A stretch of DNA of 61,484 bases from Candidatus Choladousia intestinavium (GTDB taxonomy: Bacteria > Bacillota > Clostridia > Lachnospirales > Lachnospiraceae). A program made the position numbers and the translations under genes. Positions within the stretch are counted from its first letter, which is position 1. Every line of letters begins with the position of its first letter. Location: contig DVGK01000031.1 of NCBI GenBank assembly GCA_018712785.1, positions 1 through 61,484 of the forward strand, read 5' to 3'. Below are positions 52,089 through 61,081 of this stretch, piece after piece. The notes beneath the pieces were generated by a model that worked only from the letters and a program-made list of their open reading frames with translations, was not told where the DNA came from and did no database searches.

Positions 52089-52751
52089 TCAGTGATTCAG
52101 AATCATTTCTGATACGTCTCTGGTACTTTCCGCAATATAATCTGCTCCTGCCTCCTGAAGCTCCTGCAGATCTCCATAGCCATAAAGAACCCCCATGGAA
52201 TCCAGTCCGTTTCTTCTGGCTCCCTCTATGTCGTTTTCCCGGTCTCCCACCATCAGGACCTGGCCGGATTCTTTTTCAGAAAGTCCAAGCTCCTCCAGGG
52301 CATAGCGGATCACCTCCCATTTCTGCAGGCGGCTTCCGTCCAGAGCGCCCCCGAAAATTTCCGAAAAATATTTCTCAAATCCGAAATAGGCGGCAATCTT
52401 TTTTGCGTGAGGTTCCGGCTTCGAGGTAGCGATCACCAGAATCTTCCCACTATCCTGGAGGGCCTTTAAGGATTCCTCCATGCCGGGATAGATTCTGTTA
52501 TTGTAAATTCCTTTTTCCAGGAAATAATCCCGATAATAAACCACGCCTTCCGCGGCTTTTTCAGCAGACAGTCCATAATATTTTATGAAGGATTCTGCCA
52601 GAGGTGGACCGACAAATTTGTTCAGCCGCGCGGGATCTCCCACAGGAACTCCCAGCTTATCCAGGGCGTAGGCCACAGAGGAGGTAATACTGGGACCGGA
52701 TTCCGTAATGGTGCCGTCCAGGTCAAAAAATATATATTTGTAATCTTTCAT
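52089..52751 (-). CDS. HAD-family phosphatase, Gph-like
   Basis: 220-residue HAD hydrolase close to phosphoglycolate phosphatase/PpaX. Motif I DLDGTITESG, motif II ATSKP, motif III in LVIATSKPEPHAKK and KWEVIRYALEE, motif IV GDRENDIEGARRNG. Such Gph-like proteins act on small phosphates; substrate unknown. A helical cap domain is present. RBS AAGAGAG. Confidence 0.9.
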   Translation of the reverse strand: MKDYKYIFFDLDGTITESGPSITSSVAYALDKLGVPVGDPARLNKFVGPPLAESFIKYYGLSAEKAAEGVVYYRDYFLEKGIYNNRIYPGMEESLKALQDSGKILVIATSKPEPHAKKIAAYFGFEKYFSEIFGGALDGSRLQKWEVIRYALEELGLSEKESGQVLMVGDRENDIEGARRNGLDSMGVLYGYGDLQELQEAGADYIAESTRDVSEMILNH

Positions 52752-52771
52752 TTTTTCTCTCTTTTCCGAAA

Positions 52772-53824
52772 TTATTTTAGAAGGTAAGAAATCTCATACT
52801 GATTTCCCGTTATCCTGACGCTCCCAAGGGCTCCGCAGACCATGGGTACCATGGGAGGCAGATGTCCCAGATCCACATCCATGACAATGGGAACCTGATA
52901 GACGGACAGAAGATCCGTTACTGCCCTGTACTGATCCAGACCCATCATCTCCTGACCGAAGCACAGGGGCCTTCCGACCAGAAAACCCTTCACATACTTA
53001 AACCAGCCGGCGTGCTGCATCTGCCATATCGCCCGGCGGATGGCAAAGACATTCAGATCGCAGGATTCCATGAACCAGATAAATCCATCCTCCCGATAGC
53101 GCTCCAGAAAGGCAGGTACCCGGTCAAAGGAGGTACCCAGGAGATTTACCAGGATATCCATACAGCCGCCGATGAGACGGCCGGAAAATTCAAAGGACGC
53201 TTCTTCTGTCGAAAGAGGGTTTTCTTTTCCCTCCGTGTAGCAGCGGATTTTTGATGCTTCTGTGGCATGATACGGCTCCAGCGGATTTTCTTCACTTTTC
53301 AGGGATTCCTTTTCCCAGAGGGGATATCCCCGGAAGGAAAGCTTTCTTCCTTTCAGAAGATCATAGGCATCCTGAATCGAAGCATGCCATGGCTCCATCC
53401 CGAAGGCCGCCGCGCAGGGAGCGTAAATCGACGCTGTATCCCAGAGAGTGGGCAGAAGGAAGGTAAAATTCGTATTGTCCGAATATCCCATATACCACTT
53501 GGGGGCGGCCGTTCCGATTCTTTCCAGATCCAGATGCTCCAGGATCTCGCACATCAGCTCTCCGCCCCCGCAGGATATAAGAACGTTATTCGCTTCGCTG
53601 CAGTAATAATCCGTCAGTTCCTGCCCGCATTTTTCGGGAGTATTGCTGATCCCGATCCCTTCTCCGGCATAACAGTTGGGGCCGATGTCCAGACTGTGCC
53701 CCAGTCGTTTGAATTTCTCCTGGGCATTCCCAAAAGCCGTATAGTAAGGTTCAATGTTGCAGCCAAAGGAAGGGGCTGCGAAGCCGATGACTCCATTTTC
53801 AGATAAAAATTTCGGATATCTCAT
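52772..53824 (-). CDS. S66-family (LD-carboxypeptidase/MccF-like) peptidase
   Basis: Family S66 serine carboxypeptidase-like protein, 350 residues. The N-terminal nucleophile region reads LISCGGGELMCEIL at about residue 85, where many relatives have a Ser after GGxx; here no Ser is seen at that place, so activity is uncertain. WFMESCDLN and DLGHLPPM could supply the Glu and His. ATG with AGAGGAGAGG upstream fixes the start; a longer ORF starts 10 codons earlier. Could cleave LD-peptides or acyl-nucleotide antibiotics, by family. Confidence 0.85.
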   Translation of the reverse strand: MRYPKFLSENGVIGFAAPSFGCNIEPYYTAFGNAQEKFKRLGHSLDIGPNCYAGEGIGISNTPEKCGQELTDYYCSEANNVLISCGGGELMCEILEHLDLERIGTAAPKWYMGYSDNTNFTFLLPTLWDTASIYAPCAAAFGMEPWHASIQDAYDLLKGRKLSFRGYPLWEKESLKSEENPLEPYHATEASKIRCYTEGKENPLSTEEASFEFSGRLIGGCMDILVNLLGTSFDRVPAFLERYREDGFIWFMESCDLNVFAIRRAIWQMQHAGWFKYVKGFLVGRPLCFGQEMMGLDQYRAVTDLLSVYQVPIVMDVDLGHLPPMVPMVCGALGSVRITGNQYEISYLLK

Positions 53825-53866
53825 AAACCTCTCCTCTCTGTGTTCTTCATTCAAACTTCTTTAGGT

Positions 53867-54385
53867 TCAAAAATCATCTGCAATCCTCCTGTAGTACCGG
53901 TCTAACTGCCGCTGATTCCGTATCCGGACCGTTTTTGCACCAAACCGGCTGCAGACAAAGCGAAATTTTTTCATTTTCTCCCTCTTCCTTCCATTATATA
54001 AGATCCACAGGAAAAACTCAAAGTCTATTTTTTCACGGCAGCCCTCTGCCATGGAGCTGCGGGTTTTCCCGCGGTGGCTGAGGTATCGCTTCAGGATTCT
54101 GAAAAGGCAGGAGAAACGGTTAAAGCATAGAAAAACAATCTGATCCGCTTCTTTCATTCTTCTTTTAAACAAGAGAGCGTCGTAGTTTCCTTCGATGACC
54201 CAGTCAGCATGGGTGTCCATAAACTTTTTTACCATTCGCCGGCTTTCTTCATCCGGCCGCTCCTGCCATCCCGGAAGCCAGTGGATCTGATCTAAATGAA
54301 GAACAGGAACCCCGGTTTCTTCCGCGATTCGGCGCGCAAGCGTGGATTTGCCGCTTCCGCTGTGTCCGATCACTGCTATCTTCAT
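53867..54385 (-). CDS. P-loop kinase-like protein (DNA topology modulation/FlaR family)
   Basis: 172-residue P-loop protein with Walker A GHSGSGKST, an HLDQIHWLPGW segment and a WVIEGNYD strand, typical of proteins annotated as FlaR or adenylate-kinase-like. Its target is not known. GGGGGG precedes the ATG. Its start overlaps the MATE pump stop by 4 bases, so the two are coupled. Confidence 0.85.
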   Translation of the reverse strand: MKIAVIGHSGSGKSTLARRIAEETGVPVLHLDQIHWLPGWQERPDEESRRMVKKFMDTHADWVIEGNYDALLFKRRMKEADQIVFLCFNRFSCLFRILKRYLSHRGKTRSSMAEGCREKIDFEFFLWILYNGRKREKMKKFRFVCSRFGAKTVRIRNQRQLDRYYRRIADDF

Positions 54386-55746
54386 GATAATCCCCCCTGT
54401 CCGTTTTCAATCAGCTTATGCTTCAGCCATCTGCGGCTTCTGAATCTCCAGAGATATAAAACAGAACGCACCGTCCAGTCTGTAAACATTCCAATCCAGA
54501 CAGAAATCGGGCCGAGGCCAAAGGTATGAGTGAGATAAATGCACAGAGTCACCCGAAAAGCCCACATGGAGATACAGGAAAGCAGCATGGAATACCGCAC
54601 ATCTCCTGCGGCCCGCATCCCATACGCCGGAATAAAAGCGCCCGTCCAGACAATCGGTTTGACGATTGTGATAATTCCCACCAGCTGGAGACACATTCTG
54701 GCGCTTTCCGTTTCCATACCTCCCAGAAGAGTAACCGGGCGAGTCATTGCATATACAATCAAACAGCCTGCCAGGACCACAACCTCTGAGAAAGCTGAAA
54801 GTTTTTTAATATAATAGGCCGCTTCCTCATCTTCTCCCGCTCCTACACATTGTCCGACAATGGTCATAAGTCCGATGCCAATTCCCATTGCGCAGATTCC
54901 GCTCAGATTTTCTAATATATTGGTCATCGCCTGGGCAGCGATGGCTACGGTTCCCATAGTAGATACTGTGGATTGGATGGCCAGTTTGCCGAACTGAAAC
55001 ATAGCATTCTCAATTCCGGAAGGAATCCCGATCCAGAGAATTTTTCGTATGTACTGAAGCTGGGGACGAATCCTGCTGTAATTTCTAATACGAATCACCC
55101 AGCAGGGACGGCGCAGCCAGGCCATAACCATAAGCCCGCAGAAAATACGTGAGATAAGAGTTGCCAGAGCGGCGCCCGCCACTCCCATATGCAGCCCCCA
55201 GATCAGAAATGCGTTGCCGCCAATGTTCATCAGATTTGAGATCACGGAGATAACCATAGGCGTCCTGGTATTTTCCTGCGCCCGGAAGATAGAAGCTCCC
55301 ACATCATACAGGGCGATAAAAGGAAAAGAAAGGGCTGTATAAAAAAAGTAGGTTCTTGAGTTTTCCATTACAAGAGGATCCACAGAGCCAAAAATCAGCC
55401 TCAAAAGAGGCTGCTGGAAAGCAAGGCAGAAAACCGCCAGCAGAACGGATAAAAAAGTAATGGAAAGGGCTGCCTGCTCTGCAGCCTTTCTGGCTCTTTC
55501 CATATCCTTCTTTCCGATATACTGAGAACACAGAATCGCTCCTCCCGCTGACAGGGCAGAAAGCGCCTGTATAACCAGTACATTAATCGAGTCCACCAAT
55601 GAAACCGCGGAAATCGCTTCCGAACCAACATTACTGACCATTACAGTATCAGCCATTCCCATTAAAGAAGTTAAAAGCTGCTCTACCATCAGGGGCAGAA
55701 GCAGCTTCCAGATCTCTTTATTGCTGAACCTGTGCGTTTCTCTCAT
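54382..55746 (-). CDS. MATE-family efflux transporter
   Basis: Na+ or H+-coupled multidrug efflux pump, 454 residues from this start, about 12 membrane helices in two halves. MADTVMVSNVGSEAISAVSLVDSI, seen in parts as MADTVMVSNVG, is the family's first-helix pattern. The ATG at 55746 (MRETHRF) is preferred over an upstream GTG. It has its own promoter divergent from the DUF3783 gene. Substrate unknown. Confidence 0.92.
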   Translation of the reverse strand: MRETHRFSNKEIWKLLLPLMVEQLLTSLMGMADTVMVSNVGSEAISAVSLVDSINVLVIQALSALSAGGAILCSQYIGKKDMERARKAAEQAALSITFLSVLLAVFCLAFQQPLLRLIFGSVDPLVMENSRTYFFYTALSFPFIALYDVGASIFRAQENTRTPMVISVISNLMNIGGNAFLIWGLHMGVAGAALATLISRIFCGLMVMAWLRRPCWVIRIRNYSRIRPQLQYIRKILWIGIPSGIENAMFQFGKLAIQSTVSTMGTVAIAAQAMTNILENLSGICAMGIGIGLMTIVGQCVGAGEDEEAAYYIKKLSAFSEVVVLAGCLIVYAMTRPVTLLGGMETESARMCLQLVGIITIVKPIVWTGAFIPAYGMRAAGDVRYSMLLSCISMWAFRVTLCIYLTHTFGLGPISVWIGMFTDWTVRSVLYLWRFRSRRWLKHKLIENGQGGLS

Positions 55747-55810
55747 ATCTGTCCACACTCTTTTCGTATTTTATGCCGGAATTCATCACAGGAAATCCAA
55801 ATCAAATAAA

Positions 55811-55839
55811 ATACTATCACAGGAATTTTCCAAATACAA
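55811..55839 (-). promoter_or_regulatory. Sigma-A promoter of MATE gene
   Basis: Minus strand TTGTAT (plus 55834-55839), 17 bases, TAGTAT (plus 55811-55816). It lies back to back with the plus-strand promoter starting at 55846. Confidence 0.6.
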
Positions 55840-55845
55840 GAGCTA

Positions 55846-55874
55846 TTGCAAATCCTTTTTTCTTCTCATATAAT
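55846..55874 (+). promoter_or_regulatory. Sigma-A promoter of DUF3783 gene
   Basis: TTGCAA (55846-55851), 17 bases, TATAAT (55869-55874). It shows that an ORF start at 55846 inside the promoter is not the real one. Confidence 0.75.
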
Positions 55875-55908
55875 GAATATTAGAACAACAGAAAGCGAGA
55901 ATACTATT

Positions 55909-56289
55909 ATGAAAGAGACAGTTTTATACTATACTCCCCAATCCTTCTCTCACACTGCCAGACTCAAAGGAGCTCTGGTAACCCTGGGGATTCGTATCAA
56001 AAATATTTCTCCCGGTCAGGTTACCCAAAAGGTGGGCTATCTGGCCGGGATGGATGGGTACCAGGAACAGCCTGCCACAGAACCCCTCCCCATTCTGGAC
56101 CAGGAAATGCTGGTCATGCATCAGTTCAGCAGCAGGCGTATAGACGCCCTTCTCCAGGCCCTGCGCAAAGCAGGGGTTCCCAGAATTGCCCTGAAAGCCA
56201 TTGTCACAGAAAGCAACTGCGACTGGACCTTTTACGAACTGTATGAAGAACTGAAAAAAGAACATGAGGCCATGTCAGGACAATCCTGA
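55909..56289 (+). CDS. DUF3783 domain protein
   Basis: 126-residue protein of unknown function. It starts MKETVLYYTPQ, and the C-terminal half (ALLQALRKAGVPRIALKAIVT, in parts LRKAGVPRIALKAIVT) then WTFYELYEELKKEHE is the DUF3783 signature. A possible methyltransferase-linked or redox role is not shown. The start follows the promoter at 55846; a weak AAGCGAG is upstream. Third plus-strand gene on the right of 6 kb. Confidence 0.8.
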   Translation: MKETVLYYTPQSFSHTARLKGALVTLGIRIKNISPGQVTQKVGYLAGMDGYQEQPATEPLPILDQEMLVMHQFSSRRIDALLQALRKAGVPRIALKAIVTESNCDWTFYELYEELKKEHEAMSGQS

Positions 56290-56306
56290 TCTTAAAAACA
56301 GCTTTT

Positions 56307-56912
56307 TCAGCAGGATACTGCGAGAAATTCCCGGAGCTTTTTAAGAATATCGGAAAGAATTCCAAATGTCTCATCCATGCTCTCCATCTCCAGCCGGTGC
56401 CCTGCCCCTTCATAAAGTGTGAAGGGGATTTCTTCTTTCTGACAGAACAGTTCCAATCTTTCTGCGGATAAATTTTTATCCTTTGTGCCAAGAACGGCCG
56501 CTCCTCTGGCTCCCATTCCCTTCATATATGGAAAGGTCTCCGGAAGCGGAGTCATCAAAAACTGGCGCGGCTTTAGTTCCAGCTCCTTCTCAGCGATTCC
56601 TGCCAGCACAGTTCCGATACTTTTTGAAATAAAGACTATATCTGTATATGGATTTTTCAGAGCGTCTTTCAGCAGACGAACCGCTTCTCTCTGTGTTTCC
56701 ATGACAAAATTTTCCAGTTTAAGATCCTGGTCAAGCACGGAATCCTGCCGATAGGAATAATAAAGAGGGAGGATTTCATATCCCTCTTTTACGCACAGCT
56801 TCTGCGCATAGTACAGCAGAGGGCATTCGGGAGAATACCGGATGCCCGGAAAAATCACCGCCAGCTTCTTACTCTTCCCCGGCAGATTCAATGCTTGCGA
56901 AAAACAGCTCAT
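56307..56912 (-). CDS. Alpha/beta-hydrolase-like protein
   Basis: 201-residue protein with a serine hydrolase layout: AVIFPGIRYS near the N terminus (oxyanion loop), FISKSIGTVLAG (nucleophile Ser in KSIGT, not a strict GxSxG), and EGAGHRLE near the end (His). An Asp in LGTKDKNL could complete the triad. Not named further. GGGGGAGG in the upstream gene leads the ATG at 56912, so it overlaps that gene by 44 bases. Confidence 0.75.
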   Translation of the reverse strand: MSCFSQALNLPGKSKKLAVIFPGIRYSPECPLLYYAQKLCVKEGYEILPLYYSYRQDSVLDQDLKLENFVMETQREAVRLLKDALKNPYTDIVFISKSIGTVLAGIAEKELELKPRQFLMTPLPETFPYMKGMGARGAAVLGTKDKNLSAERLELFCQKEEIPFTLYEGAGHRLEMESMDETFGILSDILKKLREFLAVSC

Positions 56913-57165
56913 AAAAATCATCCTCCCCCTCCAGCATAGGAGAATTCTCTCCTCCGCCGTTTGTACTTCTTCGCATAGAGGCGTAAAATTCCTCGCCGGC
57001 GTTTACCAGCTCCATCTCGTACAGCTCATACCCTAGTTCCCGGCAAACGCGGCAGAATTCAGAAAGCGGCTGTTCTGCCTGTCTTGTATCCAGCAGACGT
57101 TTTCTAAGGAACGCATCCTTTTTGGCTTTTCTTTGCAGTTCATCCAGTATGTCATAAACACCCAT
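56869..57165 (-). CDS. Nif11-like small protein
   Basis: 98-residue protein. DILDELQRKAKKDAFLRKRL, then a break and SEFCRVCRELGYELYEMEL have the pattern of Nif11 domains found in some RiPP leader peptides and free-standing proteins. A Ser/Gly-rich stretch and an acidic C terminus follow, which is not a clear cyclised core. GAAAGGAG leads the ATG. It overlaps the hydrolase gene and is likely co-expressed. Could be a stand-alone protein of unknown role; no RiPP modifying enzyme is next to it. Confidence 0.65.
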   Translation of the reverse strand: MGVYDILDELQRKAKKDAFLRKRLLDTRQAEQPLSEFCRVCRELGYELYEMELVNAGEEFYASMRRSTNGGGENSPMLEGEDDFYELFFASIESAGEE

Positions 57166-57277
57166 GCGCAGTCTCCTTTCATCACTTTTTATACACAAAG
57201 ACGTATAAATATAAATCAATATCAGTTTACCACGAATTTCTTTTTATGACAATGAAACATATATTTTACTAACTGAC

Positions 57278-60200
57278 TTACTCAGATCTCAGCGCCGCCA
57301 CCGGGTCGCTCTTGGCAGCCTTTCTGGAAGGAATCAGTCCTCCGATTAATGTAAGAATTACGCTCAATGCCACCAGAACAGCGCCCGCTGTGACAGGAAG
57401 AACTGCATTGATATCGCTTCGCCCCGCGATAGAGTGAATCAGAGCATTCCCCGGAATCAGCAGCACCAGAGTGATACCGATTCCCAAAAGACCGGCGCAA
57501 AGGCCGATAATAAAGGTCTCAGCGTTAAATACCTGGGAAATATTTCTCTTGGAGGCTCCGATCGCCCGAAGAATACCGATTTCTTTTTTTCGCTCCAGAA
57601 CACTGATGTACGTGATGACTCCGATCATGATGGACGAAACCACCAGAGAGATCGCCACAAAGGCCACCAGAACGTAGCTGATGACGTTAATAATATCCGT
57701 CACAGAGGACATGAGCGTTCCAACCAGATCTGCATAGGTAATCATTTTCTCTTCCTGCCCGTTCTCTTCCATCCTTCGGTTATAATTATCCAGAATATTC
57801 AGGATTTCTGCCTTGCTTTCAAAATCAAGGGGATAGATACTTATGGAGCTGGGCTGATTCAGGTCTGCATATCCCAGAGTGCGCAGGTTGTTTTCATAGC
57901 CGGCATTTTCATCAGACATCAGAGACATCAGCAGCTCTGTTAGCTCATCCTCGTTCATATTCATCTGAATGGCCTCCATAAAAACATCCCCGTCTATGGT
58001 AATGGCGTTTTCCATATTGGCCCCCACCTGATTCAGGGCCTGTGACACAGCATTCGCCATATTGGTCCCGATCTGTCCGGCCACCTCCTGCATGGCGTTC
58101 TCTATCCGGCTTCCGATCTGACCCATAACGGATTCCATTTGTTCGCTGATCTGCTTTTCAACCTCTTCCTGAACCATACCTCCGATCTCCTGGAAAAGAG
58201 CGGAAAATTCCTCCTGGGCTCCTTCCAGATCTATACTTTGGGAAATCCCCTGATACAGGCGGGTCTGACCGTCCTCTGATCTGAGATATTCCAGAAACGC
58301 GTCGCCGATCTGGGACGCATCCGGCACCGCGTTGGCCTGAAGATATTCCTGGTAGCCGGTCATAAGCTCTGTGAGAACCTGCTCCTGAATCTGCTCCGGC
58401 GAAAGGTTCACAGACAGGCTTTCCCTTAAAATATCCTCCGCCTGCTGCGTCAGGCTCTGCTGCACTTCAGCGGTCTGAAGGTAAGCCAGAATGGAGGCGG
58501 CTGTACTGTCTGTAATTTCATTCGCCTCTGCATATTCCTGGTAGCCGGAAAACAGACTTCCTGCTATTCCCAGCAGCTGGCCGTAAGAAAGATTTATATC
58601 TATGCTGGATCGTATCAGCTCTTCGATACTGGAGGACAAACGCTGTTTGGCGTCCTCGGTCATAAGGTAATCAAAAAATCCCGTGGCAAGACCGGTTACA
58701 TTGATGCCTGAGCCGCTTAAGCTTTCCTGGAAGCCCTGAATCAAGTTCTGAAACATGGTTCTGGCCTCTTCATCTGAGAAGGACAAGTCGACCCGCTGTC
58801 CGATCTCCTGTATTTCCGGAAGGTACTCCTGAGCCAGCTCCGGAAGCAGCTCTTCCAAATCAATCAGATCGGAAAGATTCAGATCCTCCATATCCTCCGT
58901 ATCCAGGCTGAATGCCTCCGAAAGAGCCGAGGTATCAAGATTCATATTGGATAAACCGGACAAATCCACATTAAACATACTTTCATCTACCTGGAAGGCC
59001 TCTGCCAGTGCCTCCTCGTCTACGGTAAACAGAGTCGACATATCAAACCGGTTCTCAGAATTCTCTTCGCCGAAGGCTTCTCCTGTGAATACGTTTGTAT
59101 TTCTGTCCGCCAGCTGTTCCTGAACGATTTCTGATGAGGCCGCCTTCTCTATGACATATTTTGTAAGATCTGTGGTGTAGCCGATTCCCGTGTTCAGCAT
59201 GGCGATATCGGTTCCCTCCGCGGGCCGGACAATGCCCACGATGGTAAGCTTCTCTCCGTTCTCTGCCAGCTCTGTCATATGGGCGCTATCGTCCGTTTTG
59301 TCAACCCACACCTGATATTCACTGTCATACTCATAGCAGTCAGAGCTTTGAATCAGACTGAACTCTGTCCCCAGAATTTCATCATAGGAATAAGAACGGA
59401 TATTTTCCGGCGTATCCACATCCTCCTCGTCAATAAACTGCTGAATCATCTGATCCAGCTCAGAGGAATCCCGCAGTCCCAGAGTATACAGCATATAATC
59501 GCTGATATTTCCGTCAGAGGTAAGCACGAGAACACATTCGTTGTATTCCTCCGGCCAGTGCCCTGCCACCACATCGTACTGATCCTGATACAGATCCGGT
59601 TCTTCCGGCATCTCAAAAAACACATCTGTACTCATTGTAGAAGACATAAGGCTGTTGGAGCTCTGGTCAGAACCAAGTCCCAGAGCAGAGAAGGAACGAT
59701 CCGGATTTACCTGCCGAACGCCGTCTTCTTCCACCCGATAGATCTGGGGAGAGATGCCGTATGTATATTCTACAGATTTGGCGTATCCTTCGATCCCGCT
59801 CTCCCCGCTGTCCAGATATTCCTTCAAAGACTTCAGGTCATTGGAATCCATTGTGGCAAACATGGTTGTCACCATTTCAGTGACACCTATTTCTCCGTCC
59901 GCAGTCTCTTCTCCGCCGCCGGCTGCCCCCGCCATCATAGAGGCGAGATCCATCCCCGTGCTGCTGATCTCCAGAGGATATTCCGACAAAGTGTCCTCTT
60001 CCACAGACTGTATATATTCATTGACGCCTGTAGAAAGAGAAAGAATCAGCGCAATGCCTATGATACCGATAGAACCTGCAAAGGAAGTCAGCAGCGTACG
60101 CCCCTTTTTCGTCCGCAGATTATTAAAGCTCAATGACAGAGCGGTCAGAAAGGACATGGAAGAGTGCCCCATATTTTTATGCTGAGGCGGATTCAGCTTA

Positions 60201-60889
60201 TCCTCCTCCACCTCAAAGGGCATAGAGTCCGCCCGGATTTTGCCGTCCCGGAGATTTACGATTCTGGTAGCGTACTGTTCCGCCAGCTCAGGGTTGTGGG
60301 TAACCATTACTACAAGGCGTTTTCTGGCAACCTCCTTTAAAAGCTCCATAACCTGAATGCTGGTATCGCTGTCCAAGGCGCCGGTAGGCTCATCCGCCAG
60401 AAGGATCTCCGGATCATTTACCAGAGCTCTGGCAATAGCCACTCTCTGCATCTGGCCTCCGGACATCTGATTGGGCTTCTTATGAAGCTGCTCTCCAAGT
60501 CCCACTTCTTTCAGGGCCTTTATGGCTCTCCTTCTTCTTTCACCCTTCGAAATTCCGGAGATCGTAAGGGAGAGCTCCACATTAGCCAGAACAGTCTGAT
60601 GAGGAATCAGATTATAGCTCTGGAATACAAAGCCTATAGTATGATTCCGGTAGGAATCCCAATCCCGATCCTTATATTTTTTGGTGGAAATTCCGTTTAT
60701 AACCAGATCTCCGCTGTCATACCGGTCAAGACCGCCGATGATATTCAAAAGGGTCGTCTTCCCGGAACCGCTGGGTCCCAAAATCGCCACAAACTCATTC
60801 TCCCTGAGATTCAGGCTTACCCCGTCCAGAGCCTTTTGAACCAGTCCGCCTGTTTTATACTGTTTACAGATATTTTTGATCTGAAGCAT
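57278..60889 (-). CDS. Giant MacB-type ABC transporter, ATPase fused to FtsX-like permease
   Basis: 1203-residue exporter/mechanotransmitter. ATPase domain 1 to about 230: Walker A GPSGSGKTT, signature MSGGQMQR, Walker B ILLADEP, His in VTHNPE. First membrane helix about 265-287, an outside domain of about 760 residues, then three helices (about 1075-1195) in an FtsX/MacB permease fold. In the outer domain two to three degenerate units of about 64 residues (about 690-900) share FSGYQEYAEAN/MTGYQEYLQAN. It may act on cell-surface or peptide substrates, by family. A hairpin CCAGC/GCTGG is in the leader and the AAAGGAG site lies about 13 bases off the ATG. Confidence 0.9.
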   Translation of the reverse strand: MLQIKNICKQYKTGGLVQKALDGVSLNLRENEFVAILGPSGSGKTTLLNIIGGLDRYDSGDLVINGISTKKYKDRDWDSYRNHTIGFVFQSYNLIPHQTVLANVELSLTISGISKGERRRRAIKALKEVGLGEQLHKKPNQMSGGQMQRVAIARALVNDPEILLADEPTGALDSDTSIQVMELLKEVARKRLVVMVTHNPELAEQYATRIVNLRDGKIRADSMPFEVEEDKLNPPQHKNMGHSSMSFLTALSLSFNNLRTKKGRTLLTSFAGSIGIIGIALILSLSTGVNEYIQSVEEDTLSEYPLEISSTGMDLASMMAGAAGGGEETADGEIGVTEMVTTMFATMDSNDLKSLKEYLDSGESGIEGYAKSVEYTYGISPQIYRVEEDGVRQVNPDRSFSALGLGSDQSSNSLMSSTMSTDVFFEMPEEPDLYQDQYDVVAGHWPEEYNECVLVLTSDGNISDYMLYTLGLRDSSELDQMIQQFIDEEDVDTPENIRSYSYDEILGTEFSLIQSSDCYEYDSEYQVWVDKTDDSAHMTELAENGEKLTIVGIVRPAEGTDIAMLNTGIGYTTDLTKYVIEKAASSEIVQEQLADRNTNVFTGEAFGEENSENRFDMSTLFTVDEEALAEAFQVDESMFNVDLSGLSNMNLDTSALSEAFSLDTEDMEDLNLSDLIDLEELLPELAQEYLPEIQEIGQRVDLSFSDEEARTMFQNLIQGFQESLSGSGINVTGLATGFFDYLMTEDAKQRLSSSIEELIRSSIDINLSYGQLLGIAGSLFSGYQEYAEANEITDSTAASILAYLQTAEVQQSLTQQAEDILRESLSVNLSPEQIQEQVLTELMTGYQEYLQANAVPDASQIGDAFLEYLRSEDGQTRLYQGISQSIDLEGAQEEFSALFQEIGGMVQEEVEKQISEQMESVMGQIGSRIENAMQEVAGQIGTNMANAVSQALNQVGANMENAITIDGDVFMEAIQMNMNEDELTELLMSLMSDENAGYENNLRTLGYADLNQPSSISIYPLDFESKAEILNILDNYNRRMEENGQEEKMITYADLVGTLMSSVTDIINVISYVLVAFVAISLVVSSIMIGVITYISVLERKKEIGILRAIGASKRNISQVFNAETFIIGLCAGLLGIGITLVLLIPGNALIHSIAGRSDINAVLPVTAGAVLVALSVILTLIGGLIPSRKAAKSDPVAALRSE

Positions 60890-60987
60890 AAAGCTGCTGT
60901 CACTCCTTTATATCCGCCAGCAGTGAGTCAATCGGACACGCTGGCATATCCATTTGGTTCTCATCCCGTTTGCGAAATGTGCCTTAC

Positions 60988-61016
60988 ATTATATCTCAGA
61001 TTTTCTTTTCTGTACA
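60988..61016 (-). promoter_or_regulatory. Probable promoter of the ABC transporter gene
   Basis: Minus strand TGTACA (plus 61011-61016), 17 bases, TATAAT (plus 60988-60993). Good -10, weaker -35. It lies between the transporter and the transposase end. Confidence 0.55.
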
Positions 61017-61081
61017 GTGAAAGAATCTTCCGTAAAGAGAATCTTTCCTGTTGGAGCGGAAACTACTATAACCGTCACTAA

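Noticed and set aside
56869-57165. Lanthipeptide or other RiPP precursor
   Set aside because: The Nif11-like part is suggestive, but there is no clear core peptide or modifying enzyme in the window.
59279-60136. Plus-strand 285-codon ORF opposite the ABC transporter
   Set aside because: Shadow of the transporter gene with no start signal or recognisable domains. The same holds for other long opposite ORFs in mutL, mutS, mrdA and aroB.
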